Part shown: positions 54,015-62,184 of the stretch, one piece after another
Layout of the letters: each line of letters begins with the position of its first letter
Numbering within the stretch: the stretch's first letter is position 1
NCBI GenBank assembly: GCA_947492185.1
Contig: CANLMR010000001.1
Span: 1,078,433-1,142,432, forward strand
Reading direction: 5' to 3'
Length of the DNA: 64,000 bases
Origin: an uncultured Tenacibaculum sp.
GTDB taxonomy: Bacteria; Bacteroidota; Bacteroidia; Flavobacteriales; Flavobacteriaceae
Translations under genes and position numbers: made by a program
The notes under the pieces: generated by a model
What the model was told of the DNA's origin: nothing
Databases searched by the model: none
The model's input: only the letters and a program-made list of their open reading frames with translations

Positions 54015-54590
54015 TTAATTATAATGAAAACCTCCAAAATCTTTATGTTGTTCAATATCAATTTCTAAAAAATTATAGATTTCGTTTATTAGGTAATTAA
54101 CATCTTTATCAGGAATGTAAACAGAAGTAGGATGCATTTCCTCTTGTAAATCATTTTCTTCATTAAATCTAAAGAATGCTAGAGTAGATTTTTTATGTTC
54201 TTCATTAAGTTTTACAATTTTAATTACTAAATCATTACACTTGAAGGTTGTTTTTTTGGTCTGAATCAATCCATAATCATAATAGTAACTAAAACTTTTT
54301 TTAGAAATTATTAAATACTCTTTTCCATATCTATTCCATAAATAATTTCTAACTAACCAAATATCAACTCCTAAAATAACTAAAAAAGGTAATATAGTTC
54401 CTTCATCAAATTCATTGTTTTTAGCAATAAAAAACATAAAATAAAGTAAAACAATAGTTACTAAAATGCATAAAATTAAAAGCCCAAATCTAGCAACAGA
54501 TGAAGATTTAACTATTAATTCGATGTATAAATTTTTACGATCTTTTCTTAAGGAAATTTTATTTGATAACTCTTTCATTTTTTTGAGCAA
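54015..54590 (-). CDS. Hypothetical two-TM membrane protein with PH-like C-terminus
   Basis: 191 residues. Basic N-terminus, two hydrophobic segments (about residues 34-55 and 65-80) and a soluble region (YLIISKKSFSYYYDYGLIQTKKTTFKCNDLVIKIV) whose strand pattern resembles bacterial PH domains. No family name assigned. Situated between the DUF2459 and DUF3820 genes, 12 and three bases away. Confidence 0.6.
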   Translation of the reverse strand: MLKKMKELSNKISLRKDRKNLYIELIVKSSSVARFGLLILCILVTIVLLYFMFFIAKNNEFDEGTILPFLVILGVDIWLVRNYLWNRYGKEYLIISKKSFSYYYDYGLIQTKKTTFKCNDLVIKIVKLNEEHKKSTLAFFRFNEENDLQEEMHPTSVYIPDKDVNYLINEIYNFLEIDIEQHKDFGGFHYN

Positions 54591-54602
54591 AACTAAATAA
54601 AA

Positions 54603-55241
54603 TTATTGGTATTTATTTAAAAGACCAAAATCAAAAAGTGTCCAAAAGCTAGCTTTTAATCCACTACATTTAAAACCTGTATTTACCCAAGTATTGCATG
54701 TTTTTATAGGAGAATAGGATCCATTGGCTTCATAAAGTTGAGAGTATGGATACATTTTCTGTTCAATTTTAACTTTATGATTTGAATCATTAAGTTTAAA
54801 AGTTTCAAAAATATACTTGTTTAATTGCTTTAATTGATTTGTATTAATAGGAACTTTTATCCATTTAGGATTTACTGTTGTTTTAGCATTTACTTCTATT
54901 AGCGTAGGGTTGTTTAAAAACAAAGCTCCAAATGCATATTTAAATTTAAAATCGTTCCAAGTTGGTGTATTCAAATAAAAATTAACATCTCCCCAGCCAA
55001 ATCTAACATATTTACTAGAGTAAGATAAATCTAAACCTTTCTTAACTTCTTCTGAAAGATTTTTTTTAGGAATGATAAGACTTAGATGTATTCCGTTGGA
55101 ACTTAAATAAATGTTTTTATCTGTTTTTTCTTGCTTTTTGTTTACAGTAATATAACTTATTACAATAGATAATAGTACATAAACTATAATACTAACTAAA
55201 AAATAGAGTGTAAATTTTAAAGACTTTTTAATGAAGTGCAT
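54603..55241 (-). CDS. DUF2459 / TIGR02117 family protein
   Basis: 212 residues. One N-terminal membrane segment, then SNGIHLSLIIP, VRFGWGDVNFYLNTPTW and TCNTWVNTGFKCSGLKASFWTLFDFGLL, the features of TIGR02117. Its His, Asp and Cys are conserved in the family, suggesting a cysteine-hydrolase fold; unproven. Overlaps the dehydrogenase gene by 14 bases. Confidence 0.85.
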   Translation of the reverse strand: MHFIKKSLKFTLYFLVSIIVYVLLSIVISYITVNKKQEKTDKNIYLSSNGIHLSLIIPKKNLSEEVKKGLDLSYSSKYVRFGWGDVNFYLNTPTWNDFKFKYAFGALFLNNPTLIEVNAKTTVNPKWIKVPINTNQLKQLNKYIFETFKLNDSNHKVKIEQKMYPYSQLYEANGSYSPIKTCNTWVNTGFKCSGLKASFWTLFDFGLLNKYQ

Positions 55242-56451
55242 AATTATCGGTACCTTCTACATAGTCTTGTAAATATAGGTATCTTTCTGTTAACTCTCCA
55301 TTATCAGTAGTCATTTGAGCTCTTGCTAAAATTCCATCTTTATCGTTATTGTAAAAAGCAGGAATTACGTGTTTCAAAAACATATCTCCAAACCCTTCAC
55401 TTGCATCTTTCGGTAATTCACAAGGTAAATTATCAACGGCCATTACAACAATTGCATCTTTGTCTCTATAATCTACTTCAGATTCAGTTTTAGCATCATA
55501 ACCATAAATAGGATCAGCAATAGTTGAAGCTCTTAAAGTTGTTGCTACAGGACCATCTACATCACAAGAAATGTCAGCAACATATTTAATTTTAAAGCCT
55601 TCAGATTTTACATCTTCTCTAGTATATAAATATGGAGCGCCATCACCATAAAAATGACCAGCTATAAAGAAATCAGTTTCTTTAGCATAAGGCATAAAGT
55701 TACTTTCATATCCTGAAGGATCTTTATAAAATTCATATTTATCACCAACTTTTCCATCTTTACGTTTAGCATATTCCATTACATCTACTAAACAATAAAC
55801 AGGTTCTGTAAACTTAGAGGTTAAGTATAAAGCATCACTTACTTGTTTTATTTGTAAGTGATCTAAAATTTCTTTAGCACCTTTAGCTACTTTTCCTGTA
55901 CCCGAAAGCAAAATTTTAATATTAGGAAGTTGAATTTTATCTAACTCTCTTTTTACTTCATCTAAATCTGCTAAAGTCTCTACTTTAGGAAGCGAAAAAG
56001 ATCCTTTCTTTAAACCAATAGATCTAATTCCGTTATAAGCACCAACCAAACCTGCATATCTTCCAAAACCAATCAAACGAGCCCCATTTTCTTTAATAAT
56101 GGTTTCGTGATCAAACATTTCAATATTTTTCTCCAACATAGCCTGCAAAAGCTTGCGGTTGTATGGTTGTTTTTTTATTGTATGACTAAAGAAAAAGTAT
56201 TTTTTATTAGGTATTAAGTTTTCTACTGGTACTTCTTTTACACCAAGTAAAACATCACAATCAGAAACATCATTAGTTACGTCAAAACCAGCAGCGGCAT
56301 ATTCTTCATCTTTAAAAACTCGTATGTCAGAACTTTCGACTACAATTTCTGCTTGCGGAAATAAAGTTTTAAATTCCTTTAATTTTTTTGGAGAAAATAC
56401 GACTCTTTTATCAGGTGGGTTTTTACGTTCTTTTATGATTCCGAATTTCAT
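55228..56451 (-). CDS. Saccharopine/alanine-dehydrogenase-like NAD(P) oxidoreductase
   Basis: 407 residues from the ATG at 56451 (an upstream start at 56475 adds eight unlikely residues). MKFGIIKERKNPPDKRVVFSPKKLKEF and GARLIGFGRYAGLVGAYNGIR mark the AlaDH/PNT superfamily, lysine-forming saccharopine dehydrogenase branch. LLSGTGKVAKGAKEIL is the nucleotide loop and VADISCDVDGPVATT a substrate-site segment. Whether it serves lysine synthesis or degradation is not shown. A 15-base palindrome lies just upstream. Confidence 0.8.
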   Translation of the reverse strand: MKFGIIKERKNPPDKRVVFSPKKLKEFKTLFPQAEIVVESSDIRVFKDEEYAAAGFDVTNDVSDCDVLLGVKEVPVENLIPNKKYFFFSHTIKKQPYNRKLLQAMLEKNIEMFDHETIIKENGARLIGFGRYAGLVGAYNGIRSIGLKKGSFSLPKVETLADLDEVKRELDKIQLPNIKILLSGTGKVAKGAKEILDHLQIKQVSDALYLTSKFTEPVYCLVDVMEYAKRKDGKVGDKYEFYKDPSGYESNFMPYAKETDFFIAGHFYGDGAPYLYTREDVKSEGFKIKYVADISCDVDGPVATTLRASTIADPIYGYDAKTESEVDYRDKDAIVVMAVDNLPCELPKDASEGFGDMFLKHVIPAFYNNDKDGILARAQMTTDNGELTERYLYLQDYVEGTDNYALH

Positions 56452-56489
56452 GGTTGATTGTGTGAAATTTAACAAATTATACTCTATTT

Positions 56490-56504
56490 GTTGTAAATTA
56501 CAAC
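56490..56504. promoter_or_regulatory. Palindrome upstream of the dehydrogenase gene
   Basis: GTTGTAAATTACAAC is a perfect 15-base palindrome, 39-53 bases upstream of the ATG at 56451, the place of an operator. No second copy was found in the window. Confidence 0.35.
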
Positions 56505-56664
56505 ATTATTGTACAAAAATACACGATTTTACCCTACTGCACAAGTAGTATTTTTTGGTATAGATGTTAAACTATCGTTTTATAATAACAGTTTATTTTT
56601 TACTGAAAAAAAGTGCTCGGAATTGAAGTTTAAAAAGTTAATTTTTAACGCTTTATAAGGAGTG

Positions 56665-56701
56665 AAAAAACTCTTATTGAATTTTCAATAAGAGTTTTTT
56701 A
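56665..56701 (-). terminator. Terminator after the double-glycine peptide gene
   Basis: Long stem AAACTCTTATTGA / TCAATAAGAGTTT with A- and T-runs, 32 bases after the peptide stop. Confidence 0.85.
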
Positions 56702-56732
56702 AGTAATATAATTTGGAGGAACTTTTTATAAT

Positions 56733-56918
56733 TTACATAGAAAGTGTGTCTCCCGGATCAGCAATTACTTGACACCAACAAGAAACACCAGTTGGAAGAT
56801 ATGGAGACCCTATACATACACGTCTAGTTCCATCTGGGCATTTAATTGCTCCTCCACTTATTTTTAATTGAGATGTTTTGTCTAAAACTTTACCTAGGTT
56901 TGAAATTGATTTTAACAT
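56733..56918 (-). CDS. Double-glycine leader peptide (bacteriocin/natural-product-like precursor)
   Basis: 61 residues. The leader MLKSISNLGKVLDKTSQLK-ISGG is of the type cut after Gly-Gly (residues 22-23) by peptidase-containing ABC exporters (C39) in Bacteroidota, with hydrophobic residues at -4 and -12. The mature part would be 38 residues with four cysteines (27, 35, 47, 49). No modifying enzyme or exporter lies in the window. It has its own terminator. It could be an antimicrobial or a signalling peptide. Confidence 0.75.
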   Translation of the reverse strand: MLKSISNLGKVLDKTSQLKISGGAIKCPDGTRRVCIGSPYLPTGVSCWCQVIADPGDTLSM

Positions 56919-57204
56919 AGTTGATTTAATTTTGTTGTCCTTACTCTATTAAAAGCTTTTCAGGTTTCGCTATGTTGGAGTTTATACTAACTCCATTACA
57001 AATATTTAATGAATAGTCTGAAAAAAGAAGTGTATAGAGTTGTTATTTATAAAATATGGAGGTATTTTTTAAAAAAAATGACTACTAAAATAATGTTTAA
57101 TCAATTGCTTTTCAGTGGTTTATGTTGTTTTCTTCTGATTTAGGTTTCAGATGTTAAATAGAGCCTAAAAAAAAACTAATTTTAGAAAACAAAAACTATT
57201 AATT

Positions 57205-57378
57205 ATGAAACTACTATTTATTGAGGATTTAAAAAGTTATGAATTAACAAAAGAAGAACAATATAAAATTTATGCTAAAGAAGGTAAGTTGGATGGTGGA
57301 GTAAATACAGACGGAGATGAAGACTGTTTCCCATTAGCAAATCAACCAAAGGAAAAGAAGAATTCTAAATGTATTTAA
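57205..57378 (+). CDS. Small peptide, possible second leader-type precursor
   Basis: 57 residues, start MKLLFIEDLKSYELTKEEQ, end KKNSKCI. A charged helical N-terminal half leads to KLDGG (Gly31-Gly32, with Leu at -4), followed by an acidic VNTDGDEDCFPLANQPK and a terminal Cys-Ile. Divergent from the double-glycine peptide (287 bases between) and convergent with the AraC/TPR regulator. Precursor status is inference from length, Gly-Gly and neighbours. Confidence 0.6.
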   Translation: MKLLFIEDLKSYELTKEEQYKIYAKEGKLDGGVNTDGDEDCFPLANQPKEKKNSKCI

Positions 57379-57399
57379 AAACACTTATTTAGGAAGCCC

Positions 57400-59097
57400 T
57401 TACAATCCCGTTTCGATTTTTTCAATGAATTGATACGGGGTTATTCCTGTATATTTTTTGAATATCCTAGTGAAGGACTTTGCATTTTTATACCCACCTA
57501 TTTCTGCTATAGCTTGAGTAGTATAGGCTCTAACCGTTTTGTCTTTATTAAGCTTTTCTACAATATACTTTATTCTTAATTCATTAGTATATTCATTGAA
57601 TGTCATTTTTTTATAATCCTTAATAATTTTAGAAAGATACGTAGTATTCGTCCCAACTTTTTTTGCTGTTGTATAAAGATTAAAATCTTCTTTTAAAAAA
57701 AATAAACTGTTTTCAATTTTCTTTAAACCCTCTATAACTTGTAAATGGTGTTCGTTTTTTATGTTTATTCCACTAGTGTTGTTTACGTCTTTTTGAGAAT
57801 TATTGAGCAACTGTTGCAATCGTTTTTTAGCATTTCTTTTTTCTTTTACATTTTTTGAAATGATGAAAATACTTGATATCAAAACAAGTATTAGAAAAAT
57901 ACTAGTTACAATGATTACATTTTTATTTTTAGAGTTAGATTTTTTTAAACTTTGAATTTTTTTATTTAAGAGATAAGTTTCATCTGTACTAAAAATTCTT
58001 TCATTTTCAAGTAGCTGTTCTTTTTTAGCTTTCTCTAGGATCTTTTGATGTTTTTTAAAATAGTAAGATGCAGAATCTTGGTTTTGTTCTTTTACATATA
58101 TTTCACTCAAATACTTATGCGAATTCACATAATTCGGATCTAATAATGTATCTTTTTTAATTTTTAAAAGTTGTAAAAAAGACATTTTAGATTGTTTTAA
58201 ACTATCCAATTCCCAATAATTTATTCCGTTGTTATAATAAGAGTTGTATAAATAAGATAAGGCATTACTTTCGTTAAAGAAATTAATGCTTTTTTGAAAA
58301 TATGGTTTGGCTTTAGAATACTCTTTTTTTAAAGTATATGTTGTTGCTAAATAAGAATACACTTGACCATATCTAAATTTAGATAATTTTAATTCATCAT
58401 CCTTAAGAATTCTTTTAAAGTAGTGAATTGCTGAATCACCATAAGATAGTTGAGTTACTTCTTTTTGGAATCGAGAGTTATAAATAGCACCAGTATTTAG
58501 TAAGGTCTTGTATTTTCTATTAGGATATTTAGAACCTAGAATGGTTTTATTGTTTTCTACTATTTTTAAAGTTGTGTTTATTTTATCAAGAGCATTATCG
58601 AGTTGTCCCATATCCTGATAAATTAAAGCAACATTTCCTTTAATTTTTACAATTCGCTCTATATCATTGGTTATTAGAGCATAATTTTCTGCTTTAAGGT
58701 AATAATCTAAAGCAGTTTTCATTTGGCCTCTTCTTTTGTAAGTATTTCCTAGGAGAATGTATATATCGAAAAGAAGAGTGTAGTTAGATTTATTTTCTTT
58801 TATAAGAGGTAAATATGTATTTATGCTGTCGGAATAAGATTCAAAGTTGAAAGGATATTTATCTCTGGTTTTTAAATATATACCACCAGCATAGCCAAAT
58901 GTTTTATAAGGTATATTAGAACTTTGTTTTAGTTTATTCATGTAAAATAGTGCGCTATCTGTTCCTATTTTTTTATTGGAGTAAAACTTTTGTTTTAATA
59001 TTTGAAGTTGATTTTTATTGATAGTGGTAACTTCCTGAGAAAAACATTGTATAACAGATAAAACTAATAATACAATAAGGCAACTGTAAGTGCGCAT
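57400..59097 (-). CDS. TPR-containing membrane AraC family regulator
   Basis: 565 residues. Signal-like N-terminus, tetratricopeptide repeats over about residues 90-330 (YTLLFDIYILLGNTYKRRGQMKTALDYYLKAE and similar), a membrane segment (VIIVTSIFLILVLISSIFIIS, about 385-405), and a C-terminal AraC helix-turn-helix (about 455-560: VGTNTTYLSKIIKDYKKMTFNEYTNELR, IAEIGGYKNAKSFTRIFKKYTGITP). This one-component design links an outside signal to DNA binding. It lies next to the two small peptide genes and may regulate or sense them. Confidence 0.87.
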   Translation of the reverse strand: MRTYSCLIVLLVLSVIQCFSQEVTTINKNQLQILKQKFYSNKKIGTDSALFYMNKLKQSSNIPYKTFGYAGGIYLKTRDKYPFNFESYSDSINTYLPLIKENKSNYTLLFDIYILLGNTYKRRGQMKTALDYYLKAENYALITNDIERIVKIKGNVALIYQDMGQLDNALDKINTTLKIVENNKTILGSKYPNRKYKTLLNTGAIYNSRFQKEVTQLSYGDSAIHYFKRILKDDELKLSKFRYGQVYSYLATTYTLKKEYSKAKPYFQKSINFFNESNALSYLYNSYYNNGINYWELDSLKQSKMSFLQLLKIKKDTLLDPNYVNSHKYLSEIYVKEQNQDSASYYFKKHQKILEKAKKEQLLENERIFSTDETYLLNKKIQSLKKSNSKNKNVIIVTSIFLILVLISSIFIISKNVKEKRNAKKRLQQLLNNSQKDVNNTSGINIKNEHHLQVIEGLKKIENSLFFLKEDFNLYTTAKKVGTNTTYLSKIIKDYKKMTFNEYTNELRIKYIVEKLNKDKTVRAYTTQAIAEIGGYKNAKSFTRIFKKYTGITPYQFIEKIETGL

Positions 59098-59206
59098 AAA
59101 CTAATAATGGTTAGCTGAAGGCCTAAATATATAAAAAATCAATAGTATTGGTTTATTATGTGAAATTAAAAACTTTGGATTATACTTTTTTATGTAAACT
59201 TGTTTT

Positions 59207-59214
59207 TATATTTG
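59207..59214 (+). promoter_or_regulatory. Probable ssrA -7 element
   Basis: TATATTTG matches TAnnTTTG about 96 bases before the mature tmRNA 5' end, leaving a removable leader. No convincing -33 element was found. Confidence 0.4.
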
Positions 59215-59309
59215 CCATCCGTCTTTTTAAGATACATTCAGTCAAAATAGCTTGATTTTTTGATTTTGGTATGTGTTTTGAAAATTAGGATATAATTCTT
59301 TGACATATT

Positions 59310-59707
59310 GGGGACGACTGGTTTTGACAGCAAGACTAGTAAAACTGTAAGCATACCGAGGATTGAAATGACTACTCGTAAAACTTATTTCAACAATTTA
59401 AACGGCGAAAATAATTACGCTTTAGCTGCTTAATAATCTGAATTATAGTAAGATTCAAGCCTAGTCCCGCGAGGCGGGAAAGCTAAATGTCCACGAAAAG
59501 CCTTGGTTTGCGGCGTTTCACTTTTGGGCATCGTAAAAGTAAACATAGAAAATCTAATACTTCGATAGATTTTCGAAACTAAAGAAGATAAGCTAAAAAT
59601 GGGCCGTTCTTAGTCAGCTTTTAGTCGAAAATTAAATAAGAACTAAGTATGTAGAAAGCTTTTTTGCTACTTGTTTGGACCCGAGTTCGATTCTCGGCGT
59701 CTCCACA
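59310..59707 (+). ncRNA. ssrA: Transfer-messenger RNA (tmRNA)
   Basis: Starts GGGGACGACTGG, and its acceptor stem GGGGACG pairs with CGTCTCC at the 3' end (59698-59704). The T-arm is GGACCCGAGTTCGATTCTCGG. The tag reading frame is GGC GAA AAT AAT TAC GCT TTA GCT GCT TAA (59404-59433), giving GENNYALAA, as expected for Bacteroidota. It rescues stalled ribosomes and tags the unfinished protein. CCA is not fully encoded; the 3' end is estimated. Followed by a terminator. Confidence 0.96.
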
Positions 59708-59712
59708 AAATT

Positions 59713-59751
59713 TTAATCCCTGTAACTTTTGTTGTAGGGATTATTTTTTTA
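59713..59751 (+). terminator. ssrA terminator
   Basis: Stem AATCCCTGTAAC / GTTGTAGGGATT followed by a T-run. Confidence 0.82.
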
Positions 59752-59790
59752 GATAATTATATGCTTTTTCGATTAAGTTTATTCTATTGT

Positions 59791-59926
59791 TGCACAACGT
59801 GTTTGTATATGGATTGTTGCGTGATTTAAGTACTAAATTTAGCAAATAATAACCGAATAGAAAATCCGAGAGGATTTTCGTAAGTAAGCTAGAACTAGCA
59901 ATAAATTATATACGGTGTTGTAGGTA
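59791..59926 (-). repeat. attC-like palindromic element C1 (nearest ssrA)
   Basis: Read on the minus strand, it begins with the box TACCTACAAC and ends CACGTTGTGCAAC. The outer stem halves are CGTATATAATT and CCATATACAAACACG; an inner hairpin GAAAATCC / GGATTTTC is at 59860-59879. Its first box is the exact complement of the last box of element C2 (GTTGTAGGTA) across the gene between them. It is about 86 bases from the ssrA 3' end. Confidence 0.68.
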
Positions 59927-59930
59927 GTTT

Positions 59931-60356
59931 TTATATTTCAGTCATTTTAATAGTTCTACTCGATGTTCTTCTTTCTCCATCTATTGTATAGCTTGTAATG
60001 ATTTTTAATTCCGAAAATTCTTTATAATTCTGAATACTCTTTTTAATTAAATCAGAAGTTAGTTTAATCTTACTTTTCCTTTCTTGAGAATCAATAGATT
60101 TAAATTCCGAAATCATTATAGTAATATCATTCGATATTTTTCCATTAAAATTAGTCTCGCTTTTCGAAATCAATGGGAATTCACAATTCCAGATTTTTTT
60201 TAAACTCTCAATAGTTTTTTCTCTTGAGTCAGAATATATAATTTCAATTGAATTTGTTTCCGAGTTTATTGCTATTTCAGTTTTTTTTTGAGAGTCAGTT
60301 TTATTTACACAACTCAAAACTAAAATTCCGATTAAAAAGTATAATATTTTTTTCAT
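59931..60356 (-). CDS. Hypothetical lipoprotein (cassette gene)
   Basis: 141 residues. Lipoprotein signal ending GILVLSCVN. Rich in Ser, Thr and Lys; SRTIKMTEI at the end. No family is recognised. It is the only gene between attC-like elements C1 and C2, transcribed towards ssrA as are all cassette genes here. Confidence 0.6.
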   Translation of the reverse strand: MKKILYFLIGILVLSCVNKTDSQKKTEIAINSETNSIEIIYSDSREKTIESLKKIWNCEFPLISKSETNFNGKISNDITIMISEFKSIDSQERKSKIKLTSDLIKKSIQNYKEFSELKIITSYTIDGERRTSSRTIKMTEI

Positions 60357-60376
60357 TAGTTACGTTTTTCTCAAAT

Positions 60377-60433
60377 TACCTACAACGTCCTAAATAAACG
60401 CCCGTTTTAATGGCGTTTATTTTTTGTTGTGAG
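60377..60433 (-). repeat. attC-like palindromic element C2 (short form)
   Basis: 57 bases. On the minus strand it begins GCTCACAAC and ends GTTGTAGGTA. The body is a perfect stem AATAAACGCC / GGCGTTTATT with an eight-base loop. Both end boxes are complementary to the facing boxes of C3 and C1, respectively. Confidence 0.65.
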
Positions 60434-60438
60434 CTTTT

Positions 60439-60693
60439 TTACATTCTTGATAATACAGTTATTGTAGTAATTATTGAAACAATTGCACTGATTACAGCTA
60501 TAATCATCAATAATTTTCCAATTTTTTCAATCCAATGAGAAGTCCATTTGAAATCTGTTTCTTGCTCTTCTAAAGATTTCATTCCAAGATAGTTTCTTAG
60601 TTGTCTCGAGTCACTCAATATCTTCCCTAGATAAAATAAAACTACATCATATAAAATGGATTGGATCAATCCAACTAGTGCTGTTAAAATCAT
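60439..60693 (-). CDS. Small membrane protein (cassette gene)
   Basis: 84 residues with two hydrophobic segments (residues 1-24, and 58-80: IGKLLMIIAVISAIVSIITTI). Between them is a charged region with KSLEEQETDFKWTSHWIEK. No family is recognised. Its start overlaps the stop of the preceding gene by four bases, so the two are coupled. Confidence 0.55.
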   Translation of the reverse strand: MILTALVGLIQSILYDVVLFYLGKILSDSRQLRNYLGMKSLEEQETDFKWTSHWIEKIGKLLMIIAVISAIVSIITTITVLSRM

Positions 60694-61133
60694 ATCTTTT
60701 GTATTTCTTTTAAAATTATTTCCACAATGTTGTTTCTCAACATTTCTTTCATCTCAGATTCATCTTTTTCCCCTAATACAGTTATTGTCCGCTTAATATT
60801 TATATTACCCGATAATGAGTGATTTGCTGAATTAATTGAGCAATTTAAATTACAATCAATTTGATTTAGTTTACCAGTAGATAAAAAGTCTGTCGAGCCA
60901 TTTACTTCAACATTAATTTGGTAAACTCCTCCATTGAAAGAATGAGTATGTACATAATTGTCATCATGGAATAGTATGTTAACAATATAGGCATTAGGTA
61001 TTTCTCCGTTGATATTAGTATTTCGGTTAACATTTTGATGAGAGTTACTTATCCAAATTTTAGATGAGTCAGAAATCATCATGTTAATTGCGAATGAAAT
61101 TCCTAATAATATGCTTAGTTTGATAAAGTTCAT
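60690..61133 (-). CDS. Hypothetical membrane-anchored protein (cassette gene)
   Basis: 147 residues. An N-terminal hydrophobic segment (FIKLSILLGISFAINMMI) then a beta-rich body (DDNYVHTHSFNGGVYQINVEVNG; SGNINIKRTITVLGEKDE). No recognised domain. First of two genes in the cassette between C2 and C3. Confidence 0.55.
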   Translation of the reverse strand: MNFIKLSILLGISFAINMMISDSSKIWISNSHQNVNRNTNINGEIPNAYIVNILFHDDNYVHTHSFNGGVYQINVEVNGSTDFLSTGKLNQIDCNLNCSINSANHSLSGNINIKRTITVLGEKDESEMKEMLRNNIVEIILKEIQKI

Positions 61134-61142
61134 TTCTTAATT

Positions 61143-61277
61143 GCTCACAACGGTATTGTATATGAAAAGTAGCGGATTTCAAGCACTAACTTTTCGGTCT
61201 ATAACTGACCTTTAATTTATTCATTTTCTTTCGATTAAGCGACTAAACCGCTATTTTTTATATACGTTGTTGTACAC
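61143..61277 (-). repeat. attC-like palindromic element C3
   Basis: On the minus strand it begins GTGTACAAC and ends GTTGTGAGC. The outer halves are AACGTATATAAAAAATAGCGG-like (61245-61266) and CCGCTACTTTTCATATACAA, which pair. The first box is complementary to the last box of C4, the last box to the first box of C2. Confidence 0.66.
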
Positions 61278-61279
61278 AG

Positions 61280-62170
61280 TTATTTGTTCAATAGTTGGTT
61301 CATTTTTACTGTTCCCTTTTTTGGATTAGCATTATCACAAAATATTTCCCATTCCAAATAATTTTCGTCATCAAAAGGATGATTTCCAATCTTTATTTCA
61401 GTTAATTTAAATCTACGATTCGGCAAAATAGGTTCATATCTTGATGGGCCATATTTTTCAGACACTTGCATTAAGCCTGTAAATTCGACATCTAAAACAT
61501 CTCTTATTGTATTATCTAAATTGTATGTTTCAAAGGTCATTTTATTAAAAGGACTATATTCATTTCCTTCAATAATCTGTTTTGGTATTTTAAAATCTAC
61601 GTTTAAGTATTTTGCAAGAATTCTACCAATATTTACAGCATAAACTACCAAAGTTGAATGTTTATCTTTGAGTTCAAAATCCAATTCTATTTCAGGATTT
61701 TTCGCTCGATTTAAAATGTCCCTTATTTCATAATCGTACATCGAAGTTGATTGAAAATTATACCTCTTGTAATATTTTTTATCAAATGCTTGATGTGCAG
61801 TATTACTTTTTTTAATATCCACAACATAAACAACTTGTTCATTATTAATTTCAATCGGATGAATTTTGAAATCACTTATTCGCGGCCGAATTTTATCTTG
61901 GATTATTTGCTCCAACCATTCTTTCGTAAAGTCTTTTCTATTGATTGGGTCAATTTTTTCGGGTAGATGTTTATTTACTTTATCTTCTTTTATTCCATAG
62001 ATTAAAATTCCACCATCAGAATTCGCAAATGCACTTACATCTTTAGAAATTTCAGTTGTTTTATTGTTTTGTTTGTCAAGAGAACCTGCTGCTTTATAAT
62101 CAAGGTTTAAATTTTCCTCAACTTTATTTTCTATTAAAGAATTTAGATAGTCAATATTATATTCTGTCAA
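61280..62170 (-). CDS. AlbA_2 (Schlafen-type AAA_4) domain protein
   Basis: 296 residues. The N-terminal domain (residues about 1-150) has NLDYKAAG, TEISKDVSAFANSDGGILIYGIKED and KIHPIEINNEQVVYVVDIKKSNTAHQAFDKKYYKRYNFQS, the AlbA_2/Schlafen fold found in nucleic-acid enzymes and regulators. The C-terminal 140 residues are beta-rich and unassigned. It lies 14 bases downstream of the caspase-like gene in the same cassette, so the two form one transcript. Schlafen-type domains occur in RNA-cleaving and defence proteins, but the role here is not shown. Confidence 0.82.
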   Translation of the reverse strand: MTEYNIDYLNSLIENKVEENLNLDYKAAGSLDKQNNKTTEISKDVSAFANSDGGILIYGIKEDKVNKHLPEKIDPINRKDFTKEWLEQIIQDKIRPRISDFKIHPIEINNEQVVYVVDIKKSNTAHQAFDKKYYKRYNFQSTSMYDYEIRDILNRAKNPEIELDFELKDKHSTLVVYAVNIGRILAKYLNVDFKIPKQIIEGNEYSPFNKMTFETYNLDNTIRDVLDVEFTGLMQVSEKYGPSRYEPILPNRRFKLTEIKIGNHPFDDENYLEWEIFCDNANPKKGTVKMNQLLNK

Positions 62171-62184
62171 TTTATTTGTTGATT

